64,000 bases of DNA from Aquatica leii (lineage: Eukaryota > Arthropoda > Insecta > Coleoptera > Lampyridae). Below the pieces are notes generated by a model. The model worked only from the letters and a program-made list of their open reading frames with translations. It did not search any database and was not told the origin of the DNA. The position numbers and the translations under genes are program-made. How positions within the stretch are numbered: position 1 is the first letter of the stretch; each line of letters starts with the position of its first letter. Where the stretch lies: contig CM069436.1 in the NCBI GenBank assembly GCA_035610365.1, forward strand, positions 64,371,505 to 64,435,504, given 5' to 3'. Below are positions 47,917 through 59,198 of this stretch, in pieces.

Positions 47917-49110
47917 GAACTAAAATTTTTCCAAATCAATTTTCTAATTAATAATGTACCTGCGTACGAATTAAAAGAAGTGTGAGAAAATTTACCGCTA
48001 AGGTATCAAGAAAACGTTAAACTACAACAGTGTCTACCCTTTTTGAAGCATTACAACAAAGAAAACGTACAGTTAGAGGGGCCACCGCTATCTATAAAAA
48101 TGTGTTGGACATGTAAAAGTGAAAATAGTGTATGTTGATCAATAATTTTTAATTATTACACATTTTATAATCTGTCATTTTGATTAATAATTATGTTATT
48201 AAAATTAATAAGTAGTACTTATCAAAAGTATAATTATTTCTGATTTTGTTTGTAAATGTAAAAATTATAAGTTTCGATTTTGTAATCAGGTATACTAACA
48301 TGTAGTAAAAAAAATGTAACTGTTTGTTGATCAATAATTTTTAATTGTAATTGTTATACATTTTATAATTTGTTAGTTTGATTAATAATTATGGTAATAA
48401 AATAATACATACCCATCAAAGCTATAATTATTTTGTGTGTACATGCAAAAGTTCCAAAAATCAATCATTAATTCTAAGAGTTTCTTCCGATTTTTATTTT
48501 CTAAGAAATGGGTAGCTCAAATAGGTAAGCACTTGCAGGTAGTTTAGACTTTCGAAGAATCACACATCAAAAGTTTAATTGAAGTCATGATCTGATATCT
48601 ATTAAATAAATTTAATTGCATAAATTAATTTTAGATTCATTTGATTAAACAGAATTAAAACGTAAATCAAAAATGCGAATTAAAATAATTTGATCAAACT
48701 GATTATTCCACGAATTACAAATTAAAATCAAAACTCCAATTAAATTGATTTAATCAAACAGATTATTCCAAGAATTAAAATCAAAATCGCGAATTAAAAT
48801 GATCAATACGCGAATTAAAACTCCAATTAAAACGATTTAATCAAGCGAATCCGCGGATAAAAACGGGCAAAATTTAATTAAATCGCTAATTAATATGCAA
48901 AACCGCGAATTAAACCGCCGATTAAAACGAAAACGCGAATGAAAACGAGTAAAATTTAATTAAACCGCGAATTAAACCGCCGATTAAAACGAAAACGCGA
49001 ATTAAACCGCCGATTAAAACGCGAAACCGCGAAATGACCTTAATTGACCCCGCGAATTAATTTAATTCGCGAAAGTGGTGGGGGATCGCGGAATGTATTC
49101 TACTCTAAGT

Positions 49111-50439
49111 ATTTATTTTTATATACTTTTGAAATTCTAAATTCACGAATATTAAGTAATTCCTTCTTTAAATGTAAAAGTTAGACCGACTAGGTCATTT
49201 TACTGTACGACGTGTTGCCCAGTATAAGGCGTAACTTATATTTTGTCTGACCCATGTGTTAGCGTTTGGAAAAAGTATATAATTATACTTATGTTTTCTT
49301 TGGAACTACTGTCTGTGATAAAATAAATATATATTTGTGTTATCACTTTTTTCGTGTTATTTGTTCTTTTTCAGCTGCAGACAGATTTAAACGATGTCTC
49401 CCTAATTTAGTATTTCATCGTTTTGGCGCTTTTTTAGATTTAATTTATAATCTAGCATCACGTAGCTTGCGACTCACTCTCCGTGAACAATTGTGTTAGT
49501 CGTCGCTTTCTTTTTTTTGTTACACGAAAACCAGCGTAACAACCTATAATGAGAACACTATTTACAACAAAGTTATTCTAAAACAAAAGATAAATCAAAG
49601 CCAAAAGACAAACACAATGTTTGGTTTGGCGCTTTTATCATTTATTAATACATTTTTAGCACCACATACTTTCATGCAAATAATATAATGCTATTGAGCG
49701 AGTCTACTACTTTTATTTACCGACCCATTCCTTATCTACGTACTTGTAAGGCCGTTACGATTATTATTAAGTACGTGCATGTTGTACATACCGCCTTGCC
49801 GCAACGCTAGTTTAACAATAATTTTAAATTTACCAATTTGAAATTAACAGTGCTGCTGCTAACAAAATCTAAAAACTCCTAGATTCTTGCCCGTTCCCAT
49901 CGAGGCCCTCGTTATTATCTTCGATCCTATAAAATTACTATCATAAATTACTTTGTATGTGAATCTATAAGTTCATATCATGTACGGTATTTAATAAGTC
50001 ACTTAACATTTAAATGAATATTACTAAATGAATGCGCAAAAATTATTTGTAAGGTTTTTCGTTTCGCAGTTTGCTCTAAGTTACAGGTCAATTAGTACCT
50101 AAAATTAATAATTGTTAATACAAGCTTGTACTTTCAACGAACCTTTAACTTGCAATTCACTTTATAATTATGCGCTACCATAATAAAAAGGAATTTTCCT
50201 GTCTCTGCAAAATTTAATTTCATATCTTTAACTTGTAATATCTTAAGTAAATAGAATTCAATGACCGTTATTAGTTATCTTGTTATCAGTAAATTATATG
50301 TTTGTGCTTTCTTATACTTTTATTTATTTTTGATTTTTCTGCGCTTCACGTAACAGTGATGATGATAGCAGCGTCTATAAGAAGCTAGTGAAAAACAAGC
50401 TTTATGTACCTAAATGTTACATCACGAAATTGAATGAAA
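49111..50439. other. AT-rich stretch; one weak exon-like segment
   Basis: At 49375-49499 a pyrimidine tract and TTTTTCAG precede an open segment (CTGCAGACAG...) that ends at TAG and reads RFKRCLPNLVFHRFGAFLDL onwards. It could be a terminal exon of an unknown gene, but there is no supporting upstream exon. The rest shows nothing. Confidence 0.3.
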
Positions 50440-51375
50440 AAATCATGTACTCCAAAATGTTTCTTAAAAAATCAAGGACTTTGCGAAGAGATCGAAACTA
50501 AATTCAAATCTTAAATTACCTATTTTTAGTAATTTACTGCGATTATGAACTGCAATCGTAGAAAACAAGAAAGTTTTCTAATTTTTGATAAATTCCAGAA
50601 TACACTGCGTGTTGAAGACAATTCTGCAACTTTCTAATAACTGTGGTGTCTTTGTTAACATAATATTAGAGCAGTTCATAAAAGGAAAATTGGGCGAGTA
50701 TACGAAACAATATGCAAAGTTTGTCAGGAAGTGAATTAACAAAATTTTAAATGTTTTTAATGAAGATACTGATTATGCAGCAGTTACAGAAAACTAAATT
50801 GATAAAAGTGAATAGAAACTAGCAGTGGCTAAAAATATATTTTTAAATGAACTTAAAGACGTTAATTGAGAAGTATTTAAAAATTCAATAAGTCAAAATT
50901 TAAATCCTGTTTGGCACAAAAAAGTAGTAACAGAATAACTTCTAGTAATTTTAGTGCCATTTACAAAATGCGACTAAATACTAACACTAAAAACCTAGTG
51001 AAACTTATACTCAATAAACTACCTATGAATTCTAGATCATGGGAACATAGTATTAGAAATGAAGCTTAAAGAAAAAAATCTTTGCCAAAACGAAGAAGTT
51101 AGACGTTACAGAATCTTTTTATAAACACCAAATATCCTTTCATTGGCGCATCTCCCGATGGTTTAATAGACGACGATACCAATAAATGTTATTGTTATTC
51201 AGCACGAAAAATAAAAGAAACCGTAGAAAAAAAATTTCGTATTGTTAATTAGTCTAAATGAACAACGGAATTAAAATTAACTATGTATCAGATTCAGGGA
51301 CAAATGCATGTAGCAAAAAAAATTACTGTTTCGTAATTTATATAAATAAAGATATGCATCTAAAAAAATTTTTTT
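50440..51375 (+). pseudogene. YqaJ-like nuclease gene (relic)
   Basis: The plus strand, through several frames, reads like the YqaJ/lambda-exonuclease-type proteins found in virus- and transposon-derived insect genes. From 50939: SSNFSAIYKMRLNTNTKNLV (family: ITASNFG then cysteine/Arg-rich helix), SWEHSIRNEA (family WG-x-x-x-E). In another frame near 51120: YPFIGASPDGLID with the catalytic Asp, then CYCYSARK where VEIKCPYSA is expected, and MYQIQGQMHV. The catalytic Glu of the E-x-K pair is lost. Stops and frameshifts are frequent. An upstream NNCGVFVNIILEQFIKGK block (about 50637-50690) resembles the linker preceding the nuclease in related proteins. No transposon ends were found around it. 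Confidence 0.7.
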
Positions 51376-52176
51376 ATTTATTTGGGTTATTGCTTGAATT
51401 TATTGATTGGAGATGTAATTAATAATGACTTACATTAATAATTTTATACGAAGTATAGACAATACATATAGTTTGTGCATCTACAAAATTGGAGTTTTAT
51501 TTTATTCTTCTAAAATGTGATAAAAGGGTTCAATAATTATTAATAATCTAGGTCTGCTGGTTTACTAAATTGTACAATAGATTGCAATTTCGAAAGGGCA
51601 ACGCCGCGCCGCGGGTACCTGTTTATTTATCTAAACGCTGTAGGTAGTCTACCAGTTCCTATCTATCTATTGTGCAGCTACCTGGCTCTCAAACCGATCT
51701 AAACCATCCCTTTTTATGAAATTAGATGTAATGTTGGTTGCCTAAATTCAATAAAATTATAAGGTAAGGAGAAATAACAAAAAAAAAGAGCTCATTGCAG
51801 CTTATTAGATTATATAAATATCTACAGGATACTGTAAAATTTACCTCAGTAATAAATTATTATTTTATATTATATTATTATATTAATTACACCAAAATCG
51901 TTCTAATTACATAAAAATTTCCATCAAAATTCTATATTAATCTTCAAATTATCTTCATAATTGAAATACTCCTCAAGAATAAAAATAACTTCAATACCAT
52001 TCCAATCCTTTAAAACGTAATTACCTAAAGAAATGGACACATATATTCCACAAAACGTCACATATTTGATTAAATCGAACGTTTTTTGCAGGTATACAAT
52101 AGTATAGTTTATATTAAGATTAAGAAATGTAGTTATGCTATTAATAATTTTTCTTAACTGTGATCTATACAAGTTG
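51376..52176. other. AT-rich stretch, nothing recognised
   Basis: A GC-richer patch at about 51595-51720 (GCCGCGCCGCGGGTACC) has no repeat partner in this window. No coding signal. Confidence 0.45.
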
Positions 52177-52178
52177 TA

Positions 52179-53011
52179 TCAAATTTCGTGTTAAGTACAG
52201 GGATCTATCTCGTTTATTATCAGAGATAGAGAGTTGGTTAAATAGACAAAAATGATCTTTAAATTGTGCCTAAATAAATTCAATAAACAAAATTTACCTC
52301 TTCTATAAAGTTTCCGAAATATGGCGGAAAATAATAAAATTAGTGTTTTTGATTTTTAACTTTAAAATTGTTATTTGGGGAGGTATTTAAAAACTGAAAA
52401 AACTTCCTGAAAAGAACTTTTTCTGCTCTTTCAGATAATGGCAATAAATTTTTGTTATTGTTATTACTTTACTTTATATCGATACTAACTTTTGTTTTTC
52501 ATATAATAGCCATTTTAAAGTTTTATGCCATGAAATAGAGAAAAAAATCCTGTTTTCAAAAATTTTGATAAAAAAATCAAAATATAAGTTTAACATTTAA
52601 AGAAAACCGTTCCGATTGAAAATTTATTAATAAGTGTCAATAATAGGAATATCCGTGAACAACAAATACATTTTTAATTTAATAAGTAACCTAAATTTAA
52701 CTACAATAAATGTTCAAATTGACGACCTTCATTTTCTAGACACACTACACATCTACTCAAAACTTGTTCTGAAGGACGTCTAATGTGAGCCCTCGGACAA
52801 TTTCTACATGCACTAATAATTTGCTCTCTTAGTTGCTCAACAATGTTCGAAGTTACAGAATACACTTGATCCTTAACGTAACCCCAAAAGTAAAAGTCTA
52901 GTGGTGTTAGATTTGAAGACCTCGCAGGCTAAAGTATTTTTGTTTTGTTCATTTAACCATCTCTCTATCTCTAATAATAAACGAAATCCCTGTACTTAAC
53001 ACGAAATTTGA
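52179..53011. mobile_element. Internally deleted mariner, 833 bp
   Basis: The ends are TCAAATTTCGTGTTAAGTAC and its complement, with about 75-bp inverted repeats (52179-52253 and 52937-53011) differing at only a few sites. TA duplications are at 52177-52178 and 53012-53013. The left repeat includes GATAGAGAGTTGG; the right carries CCATCTCTCTATC. The transposase C-terminus survives on the minus strand directly beside the right repeat; the rest of the gene is deleted. At this size it would depend on another copy. Confidence 0.92.
52701..52928 (-). pseudogene. Mariner transposase C-terminal 75 residues
   Basis: Minus strand, from near the right inverted repeat to TAG at 52701-52703 with no internal stop. 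It reads PARSSNLTPLDFYFWGYVKD, the mariner block that carries the third catalytic Asp (family PRSPDLTPLDFFLWG), then IVEQLREQIISAC, and the usual end ENEGRQFEHLL. The N-terminal DNA-binding domain and the first two catalytic residues are gone, so this is a fragment held inside a deleted element and not a functional gene. The Pro-Asp of SPDLTP is changed to Ser-Asn. The frame's intactness suggests the deletion was recent. Confidence 0.9.
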
Positions 53012-53013
53012 TA

Positions 53014-54089
53014 GAGCCTATATACATTTTTTTCTAATATTAGAATAATTAAAACCTTTGTACCTTGAATTAAATTTAAAATTCAAGATATTAATTTCAA
53101 ATTAAAAACCAAGCAAATGTGTTGCATAGAATTAATTTTGAGGTAATTTTTAATTCTGATTTACAACACAAATTAAATAAATAATGTATTTTGTTTTGCT
53201 AAAAACTATAATGTAATTAAAAAAGCGTCAAAACGGTAGAAATGTACACTACAGGTGTCTAAATCGACTAACATAAGTGTAATAACAAGTATATTTCATA
53301 AAAGAATAAAAAAGCACAAATAAATGGAGTAGTAGTTATCTAACAACTAAGGATTCGCCAACAATATCGTAGTATAACTAACAATACAGGACCTTTAAAA
53401 CGTCTCGTACTCTTAAGCATCCAATTTAAAAGGTTTAGGGTTACATTCAATTAATTAACGTTGGTAAATACAACAAAAAAACAATGTCAATCCCCATGAA
53501 ATTATGGTGAATGCGTAAAATTGAAACAAAGCGCACCCTTAAAGCTTATTACACAAATACAAAAATGTGGCGTACGTTTGTCGTGATAACAAGCGTAATA
53601 CAGACCCTGCGTCCATACGACTCATCGTTCTTAATGTGCAGTTAGCTAACAGCTTATCCTACACAAATCTTTTAAAACGTCTGCAAATTAAGCTAATACA
53701 TATATACGCAGTTACCACAAGTAAGTTGTTAAATTTCATACAATAATTAAAAATCTAACTTAGACTTTGTGCATGCCTTATTAATTCGTTGTTATGTTGT
53801 TGCTATGATAACAAATAGAAGACAAATCGTTATTTAAAATAAAAATATAATCAGTAACCTCCAGTGCGTAAATGACATTTATCACTGGGCGAAATTCATA
53901 CAGCACGAAAACTATACCAAAATGTTTTTAACATAACTTTAATTAACTTAACATTTTTAAAATCAAAGTAATTTGTTTAATAAACGATTTAAATTTTCTA
54001 ATGGCATTAAATAAAATCTCCTGTTCTTGGTAGACAGTGTTGTCAATTATCGGAAAATAATAATAAGTAATAGTTGATAATACTAAACC
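53014..54089. other. AT-rich stretch with a weak third copy of the direct repeat
   Basis: AAAAAAGCGTCAAAACGGTAG near 53220 and the ATACGCAGTTACCACAAGTAA region near 53690 resemble parts of the direct repeats at 2261 and 7434 (AAAGCGTCAAATC, CAAAACGGTAGAAAT, ACACAGTTATCACAAATAAA). Similarity is patchy, so this is probably an older relative. No gene seen. Confidence 0.35.
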
Positions 54090-54968
54090 ATTTAACCCAG
54101 TGATTCCCAAAGTGGTATATATCGACCCCCAGGAGTCTATGACAACCTGCAAGGGGTCTACGTTAGCAAAAAAAAAAAATTGGAGGTCCACGATAGTGGA
54201 TCTCAACATACACTGATAGTACTTATTTACTTACATTATAATATCGTAAAAAAACTAAAACTAGTAAAACATTTATTATATATGATTATAAAATTGTGTA
54301 GTTGTAGGATGTAGGCATTCGCTTTGTGGTCGCAACACATTTTGAACTTGTAAAAATATGCACATAATGATTTACTAGTATCATCTTGTTACAAGCATAC
54401 GCGCAGTCTCAGAGCTTTGCAAACTTGCACTGACTTGTTCAATTCGTCACTCCATAAATACGAATGTGAGACAAATACGTTTATTCGTTCCCTGAATCTT
54501 GAAAAGGAAAGTGCTAAGAAAATATTTAAAAAAATATAAACTGGTAGTTTATCACACAAATTATAGTGAATCAGTGTTATTTTGTTTGAGAATTCCGGAG
54601 AAAAGTAAGTACATTATTTTTTATTAAATTTTAGTTTTGTACTTGTAGTTAGCAAAGATAGATAAATTTCGCCAATCATGACTTCAGTTATCAGTAGTTT
54701 AATATTCAAATCATGAAAAATTACACGAGTACTCCTCAAGTTTCTTTTTCAAAGTTTTAACTATCGTTATTATAATTACAGTGCAATTTCCGTAATCCAA
54801 AGTAATTGCTGCAAGGAGATGTTCGGATTATAGAATGTTTTCGGAAAAATCTAAAAAAAGACAACTGTACATACATATTACGTATGTATTATGTTATTAA
54901 CATACAATATGTTACCACTTTGAAAGATAAATTTAGAAAATAAGAAATCTACAACTGTACAGCTACGT

Positions 54969-55586
54969 AATAGCGAAGGCTTTCACGGCCGGAATCTATA
55001 CTAACATTAGAATGACTTCCGGGTTTGGACCGTGTCATAGTTGTTGCAACCGAAGCTGCCAACGTTTCGCCCACTTTCGTAAGGGGCTTCATCAGGGCGT
55101 GCGATAAATCGCAAAACTCAAACAAGCAATCGAAATCTAACTAAGAACTTCTCAAAAGTTAGGTTATCCACTTGTGAAACAAGCTACAACCTAAACTCTG
55201 AAAAGGTAAGAAAGAAAACGATAACTTGAAAAAGCAAACGAAAATCTAACAAAGAACAACTACCGAGTTAGGTAATCAACTTGAGAACCAAGTCAGATTC
55301 TAAACTCCGTAGAAGTGATTTAAGAAGAAATAGTCTCCGTATTTAAAGGAAAAGGATCCTCATGGATGGTTAAGCTCGACCCTGATTGGGTTACGGTTGC
55401 CAGGGGGCGTGTTTTTGATAAATGACTAATAACTGGGAACCAAAGAGGGAATAGTTCGAAACCATGATCGCGATTGAAGTTATTGGGGTGTTTGATGATT
55501 TCTATGCTTTCTCGGAATTTCCTGTTCGGTTCGAATGCAACAACTATGACACGGTCCAAACCCGGAAGTTATTCTAATGTTAGTAT
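54969..55586 (-). mobile_element. Penelope-like element, 3' fragment
   Basis: Flanked by an exact 12-bp duplication GTACAGCTACGT (54957-54968 and 55587-55598). A segment of about 52 bp, TATACTAACATTAGAATGAC onward to TAGTTGTTGCA (54997-55048), recurs inverted at 55535-55586. The minus strand encodes the end of a GIY-YIG nuclease (55320-55559), and the outer part has GAAGGCTTTCACGGCCGG, which I recall from Penelope-like 3' regions. Short, 5'-truncated copies with inverted terminal pieces are typical of this retroelement class. Confidence 0.8.
55320..55559 (-). pseudogene. GIY-YIG endonuclease C-terminus of a Penelope-like element
   Basis: Minus-strand frame, 79 codons. It contains RKFRESIEIIKHPNNFNRD followed by ELFPLWFPVI, the conserved end of the GIY-YIG endonuclease domain in Penelope-like retroelements (Glu in the RE-x-IEI helix is a catalytic residue of this fold; the Asn-x-Arg-x-x-G segment follows). 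The reverse transcriptase and the GIY and YIG strands are missing through 5' truncation. The Met at the start is internal to the original protein. The last about 35 codons are less conserved and may be the natural tail. Confidence 0.75.
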
Positions 55587-55598
55587 GTACAGCTACGT

Positions 55599-56297
55599 GT
55601 TTTTTGAAGAATTTCCAATACATACTCTCATTTGTTTGATTTTTTTTCATACAATTTAAATGTTTACATATAGGAAACATATTAAAAAAATTATTTTGGA
55701 ATTAAACTACATATTTTAGCCGGTCCCATAAATAAATATGTAGATATGTGTGTCAAAATTTACTTATTTACGACCTTGCTAGAGATTTATTATTATTTTA
55801 TAGATACATATATCTTACCAAATATCTTCACAAAAAAAGTTAAAAAAAATGTACTTTTGTCCATTGGTCCTTACACTGTGGGCCAGATCGGATTACTGGA
55901 ATGTTCGGATTGCGGAAGTTTGGATTATGGATATTGCACTGTACATACTTCTTTATATTAAAATTAAAATTTTGTATTATTGTTAAAGTGGAACCTGTGA
56001 ATTTTTACACATGACAGTCGAATGTACGTAGAGATAAATCGCATAACAATTTGTTATTATTATTCGTTGTATAATATTTTATTTTAACATTTTTGGTCAT
56101 GTTACTTTCAAATTTCCTTAAAGTTCCATCATATTAAAACCTTAAATAACATTCCCTTTTTCACTTTCATTTATAATGGCTGTACGCCTATGCCATCCAT
56201 AAAATTTAAGACCATACGATTTAAATTTGACTTTGATTTTTTAATATACAGTTGCTGGACTTTATGTTTTATTCAAATGGATTAATTTTGCCCACAG
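55599..56297. other. 5' non-coding part of the hAT element
   Basis: AT-rich with an acceptor-like TTTGCCCACAG directly before the ATG at 56298. A 71-codon frame at 55746 has no motif. Confidence 0.4.
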
Positions 56298-59198
56298 ATG
56301 ACTGATGCCATGTCTGAATCTAAAAAGAAATAAAGACAGTGCAGTGTTGATTATTTGAAACTTGGCTTCATTCCATCATTGTTGGACAAACAATTGCCTA
56401 TGTGCCTTTTATGCAACAAAGCTTTGGGCAATGACGCTATAAAACCATCTAAGCTGCAAGATTATCTGGGAAGATGTCACCCTGATAAAATAGATAAAGA
56501 TTTGAAATATTTTCAAACACTCAAAGATAAACTTCAGAGAAGACCCACGCTGTACGTCACAAATGAACCATGATGGTTTGCGGGCGTCTTACAATATCTC
56601 GCTACTTATAGCAAAATCCAGAAAACCGCATACTATCGGAGAGAAGTTAATTTTGCCAGCCGTTGAAGAGGTCTTAAAAAGTGTTTTAAACAAACCTGCA
56701 TCTGATATCATTAAAAGAATTCCTTTAAGCAACAGTACTGTTGAAAGACGCATTGATGAAATGAGTTCTGATATTGAAAGTTTTTTGTGTAATTATTTGC
56801 AAACGACCCATTTCTCTATACAACTGAACGAGTCAACTTTACCGGGTAATGCAGCATTGTTATTGGCATATGTTCGTATTATTATGAATCTAGAAATCTA
56901 CGAAGAACTGCTCTTTGCAAGAACTTTGACAACCGACACTAAAGGTGAATCAATATTTCATGTTTTGAAGGATTACTTCATTGAAAAAGCAATCCCTTTA
57001 TCAAATATAATATCAGTAGCTACAGATGGATCACCAGCGATGGTTGGACGTTATCGTGGATTTATAAGCTATTTAAAACAAAATGTGTTAGGAATACATT
57101 GCGTCATCCATCGACAACAATTAGTTGCTAAAAATTTGAGTGTTAGATTGCATGAATCTCTTCAATTAGTCATTGATGCAATAAACCGAATCTGAAGCAA
57201 CGCGTTGAATACGCGGTTATTTGCGCAGTTGTGTGAAGAAAATGACGAACACTTTCATCAATTTGTTACGTGTAAAAATTTCGTAACGTAATACCCTGTA
57301 TATGAGTTGAATTAAAAGTCGATTTTGGTTTTGACACCCTTTGCCGATTTTTCTTTTCACTGTCATTTCATGCCAAGACGTTAAACTGACAACAACGTAA
57401 AATGGCCGGTATGGTGCAATAATTTAAGTATGGCTGGTTTCTACGAACATCCACGTTAATGGAAATTAAATTATAACGCCGTTAAAGTAATTTATCCATC
57501 ACCGGGTAAGCTATTTACATCCGTTTTGTTAAGATTCTTTGGTAATTTTTGTCTTAATTTCATAGCCGTTTCGCCACGCTTTGGCCACCTGTTTTGATTT
57601 AATAAAGAACAATGAAGGATTAATATAGATAAATACCTTCACTAAACGCTTAGGATTCTGGAAGGCATATTATCCACACCGAAAACGAAGTCTCAACCAG
57701 CATTTGCCTCCGAGATGTTACTTCTTATACGTCAGGCGATTGCGATACCCACCTTTTAATAATTGCGAGGAATAGCATTCGATACATCAGGTTCTTATAT
57801 CTAATTTCTTTTGTTATTAACAATTTTGTAGATTCCTACTTTCGTGAGTTATTGTGTTAACACGATTTGCTATTCATAACTGTTTCATGCTACTCAACGG
57901 GGAAAACGTTTTTTTCGGGCAAGTATATATTGCGGGTAATTTTTTTAATTATTATGTCGCTGTCAAAGAAGGTCCGTCACGAAATTTAACTTGTTTAACT
58001 TACGCAATTGTAATAGTAGTTTTAATACCATTTAGGTATTGTCAGTAACTAATTCTGTAATATCGCATGCTGTGAACCCTAGTTATATAAAGTGTAATTT
58101 CTTCGCTATCGATATCGTGTAGATTTATGTATTGTGTGTCGCCGATACTTATGGCAGTTATTAATGGAAAGCTTCTAAGATTCGTTGTTAATAGCCTACG
58201 TAATTAAATTAAAGTTTTTATATCTGTTTAATCTTTCTTTTATGGTAACATACCTTTCTCTTTTATTGTAGTTACACGAACATCAGAGTAACAAGGATTA
58301 CGAACTTAAAGTTCGTTACAAGCTTGAACCTCCTGTTCTGATCGAGACAGAAGTTTTACTTAGAAAAGATCTGGCGCCCTTAAACTATTATTTACTTGAA
58401 CTTCCTCTATCTCCGACTGTGTGAGTTGGCCGTGCAAGGTTTGTAAGAGCCATAAGCTTGTAACAAATAACTTCTTTACACTGAAGTACGCTGGCTGTTG
58501 AAAGGCTTATGTTTGACAAGATTTTTTGCACTTTTTGAGACTATTGTAGAATTTCTAGATACTAAAGGTAAAATTAATACACAATTTAATGAAGTGGAAA
58601 ACAGGCATCGCCTATTTAACAGATTTGATTACAAAATTTAATATGGTTAATTTGCAGTTACAAGACGACAGTCTAAATTTGATTAAAACAAAGTCCATCT
58701 TATCAGCGTTTTTTGCCAGAGTTAAACTAATGAAGCAAAATATTGGACGCGGCGAATTTTCCAGGTCCGCAGTTGGTCACAGACAAACTGCCAGGAAAAT
58801 GACGTTTCAACCTACGTTCAACATTTAAATGTCCTCTATTCAGATTTTGAAACTACGTTTGAGAATGTTTTGACTATGGTAATACTACCGTGGATAATTA
58901 ACCCATATGGTGACATAGAAGAAACGAATGTCATAATACAAGAGGAACCGACTGAACTAAGTACAAACGAAGAAGTTAAGGTTCAGTTTAAAAACGGATA
59001 TTAGCAATTCTGGCTGCAAAACAAGATACCCGTTACTTATCCTGTATTATGGAATATAGCGAGAAAATGTTTAATTTCCTTTCCGTCGTCATACCTAGTG
59101 GAAAGAAAAAAAGGAACAGACTGGATACCAGTAGCCGAGGAGATTTAAGATTAAACCTTACAAAATTGACGCCAAATGATAATTTACTTATTGCTTAG
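56298..59198 (+). pseudogene. hAT transposase, ZBED5/SCAND3-like (broken)
   Basis: The N-terminus is MTDAMSESKKK, then an in-frame TAA and the block CSVDYLKLGFIPS. A BED-type finger follows (MCLLCNKAL ... GRCHPD), where the first zinc His of the L-x-x-HL motif appears to be Tyr. After a frameshift near 56565 the catalytic core reads FSIQLNESTLPGNAALLLAY (the family has QLDEST, so the first catalytic Asp is Asn), SVATDGSPAMVGRYRGF with the second Asp, and CVIHRQQLVAKNL with the C-x2-H motif. At HFHQ the 1.2-kb repeat (57264-58465) intervenes; the family text resumes in frame with LLYTEVRWLLKGLCL. Later frameshifts precede LTDLITKFNMVNLQLQ and the C-terminal dimerisation region (SSYLVER ... GDLRLNLTKLTP). 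It is dead but easily recognised. Confidence 0.93.
57264..58465 (+). mobile_element. 1.2-kb LTR-like dispersed repeat, copy 2
   Basis: Same family as 2857-4063, here with clear ends TGTTACGTGTAAAA...AAGCTTGTAACA. The flanks AATT and AATA could be a decayed 4-bp duplication. Removing the repeat and one flank restores the hAT reading HQLLLYTEVRW, so both ends are fixed to within a few bases. A solo LTR is the simplest reading. The 64-codon frame at 57854 is unremarkable. Confidence 0.75.

Larger units (their letters stand above)
30250..49104. mobile_element. Polinton/Maverick-derived giant palindromic transposon
   Basis: The unit starts AGTAGAATACATTCCGCG and ends with its exact complement (...AATGTATTCTACT). 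It is flanked by a 6-bp duplication CTAAGT (30244-30249 and 49105-49110). AG...CT ends and 6-bp duplications are the known signature of Polinton/Maverick elements. Removing the gypsy insert (33514-39211 plus 4 bp) leaves 13,153 bp, which consists of two inverted arms of about 5.8-6.0 kb, a 49-bp loop (43273-43321) and one single-copy segment of 1,337 bp (41854-43190) offset to the left of the centre. That segment holds the only recognised Polinton gene remnant, an adenain-like protease. Polymerase, integrase, ATPase and capsid genes are absent. It would be non-autonomous. Confidence 0.85.
43322..49104 (-). repeat. Right inverted arm, uninterrupted, 5,783 bp
   Basis: Pairs with 30250-33513, 39216-41853 and 43191-43272. 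Compared with the left it lacks the gypsy element, the 1,337-bp segment and two 99-bp units. Near 46020-46035 it shows the empty gypsy target. The subterminal array of CGCGAATTAAA and CCGCCGATTAAAA units lies at about 48780-49085. Confidence 0.92.

Noticed and set aside
30250..49104. Palindrome considered as a pure assembly artefact
   Set aside because: The arms differ in a gypsy insertion with its empty site, tandem-repeat number, a 1.3-kb segment and scattered substitutions, and a 6-bp target duplication flanks the whole. A mirror error would give identical arms. Long reads would still be useful.
30243..49111. Reading the flanking duplication as 8 bp (TCTAAGTA) with GTAGAAT...ATTCTAC ends
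   Set aside because: TCTAAGTA also occurs on both sides if the ends are placed 1 bp inwards. Ends AGT...ACT with 6-bp CTAAGT explain the sequence equally well and agree with the Polinton-type protease remnant. The alternative is kept in mind as a hAT- or foldback-like reading.
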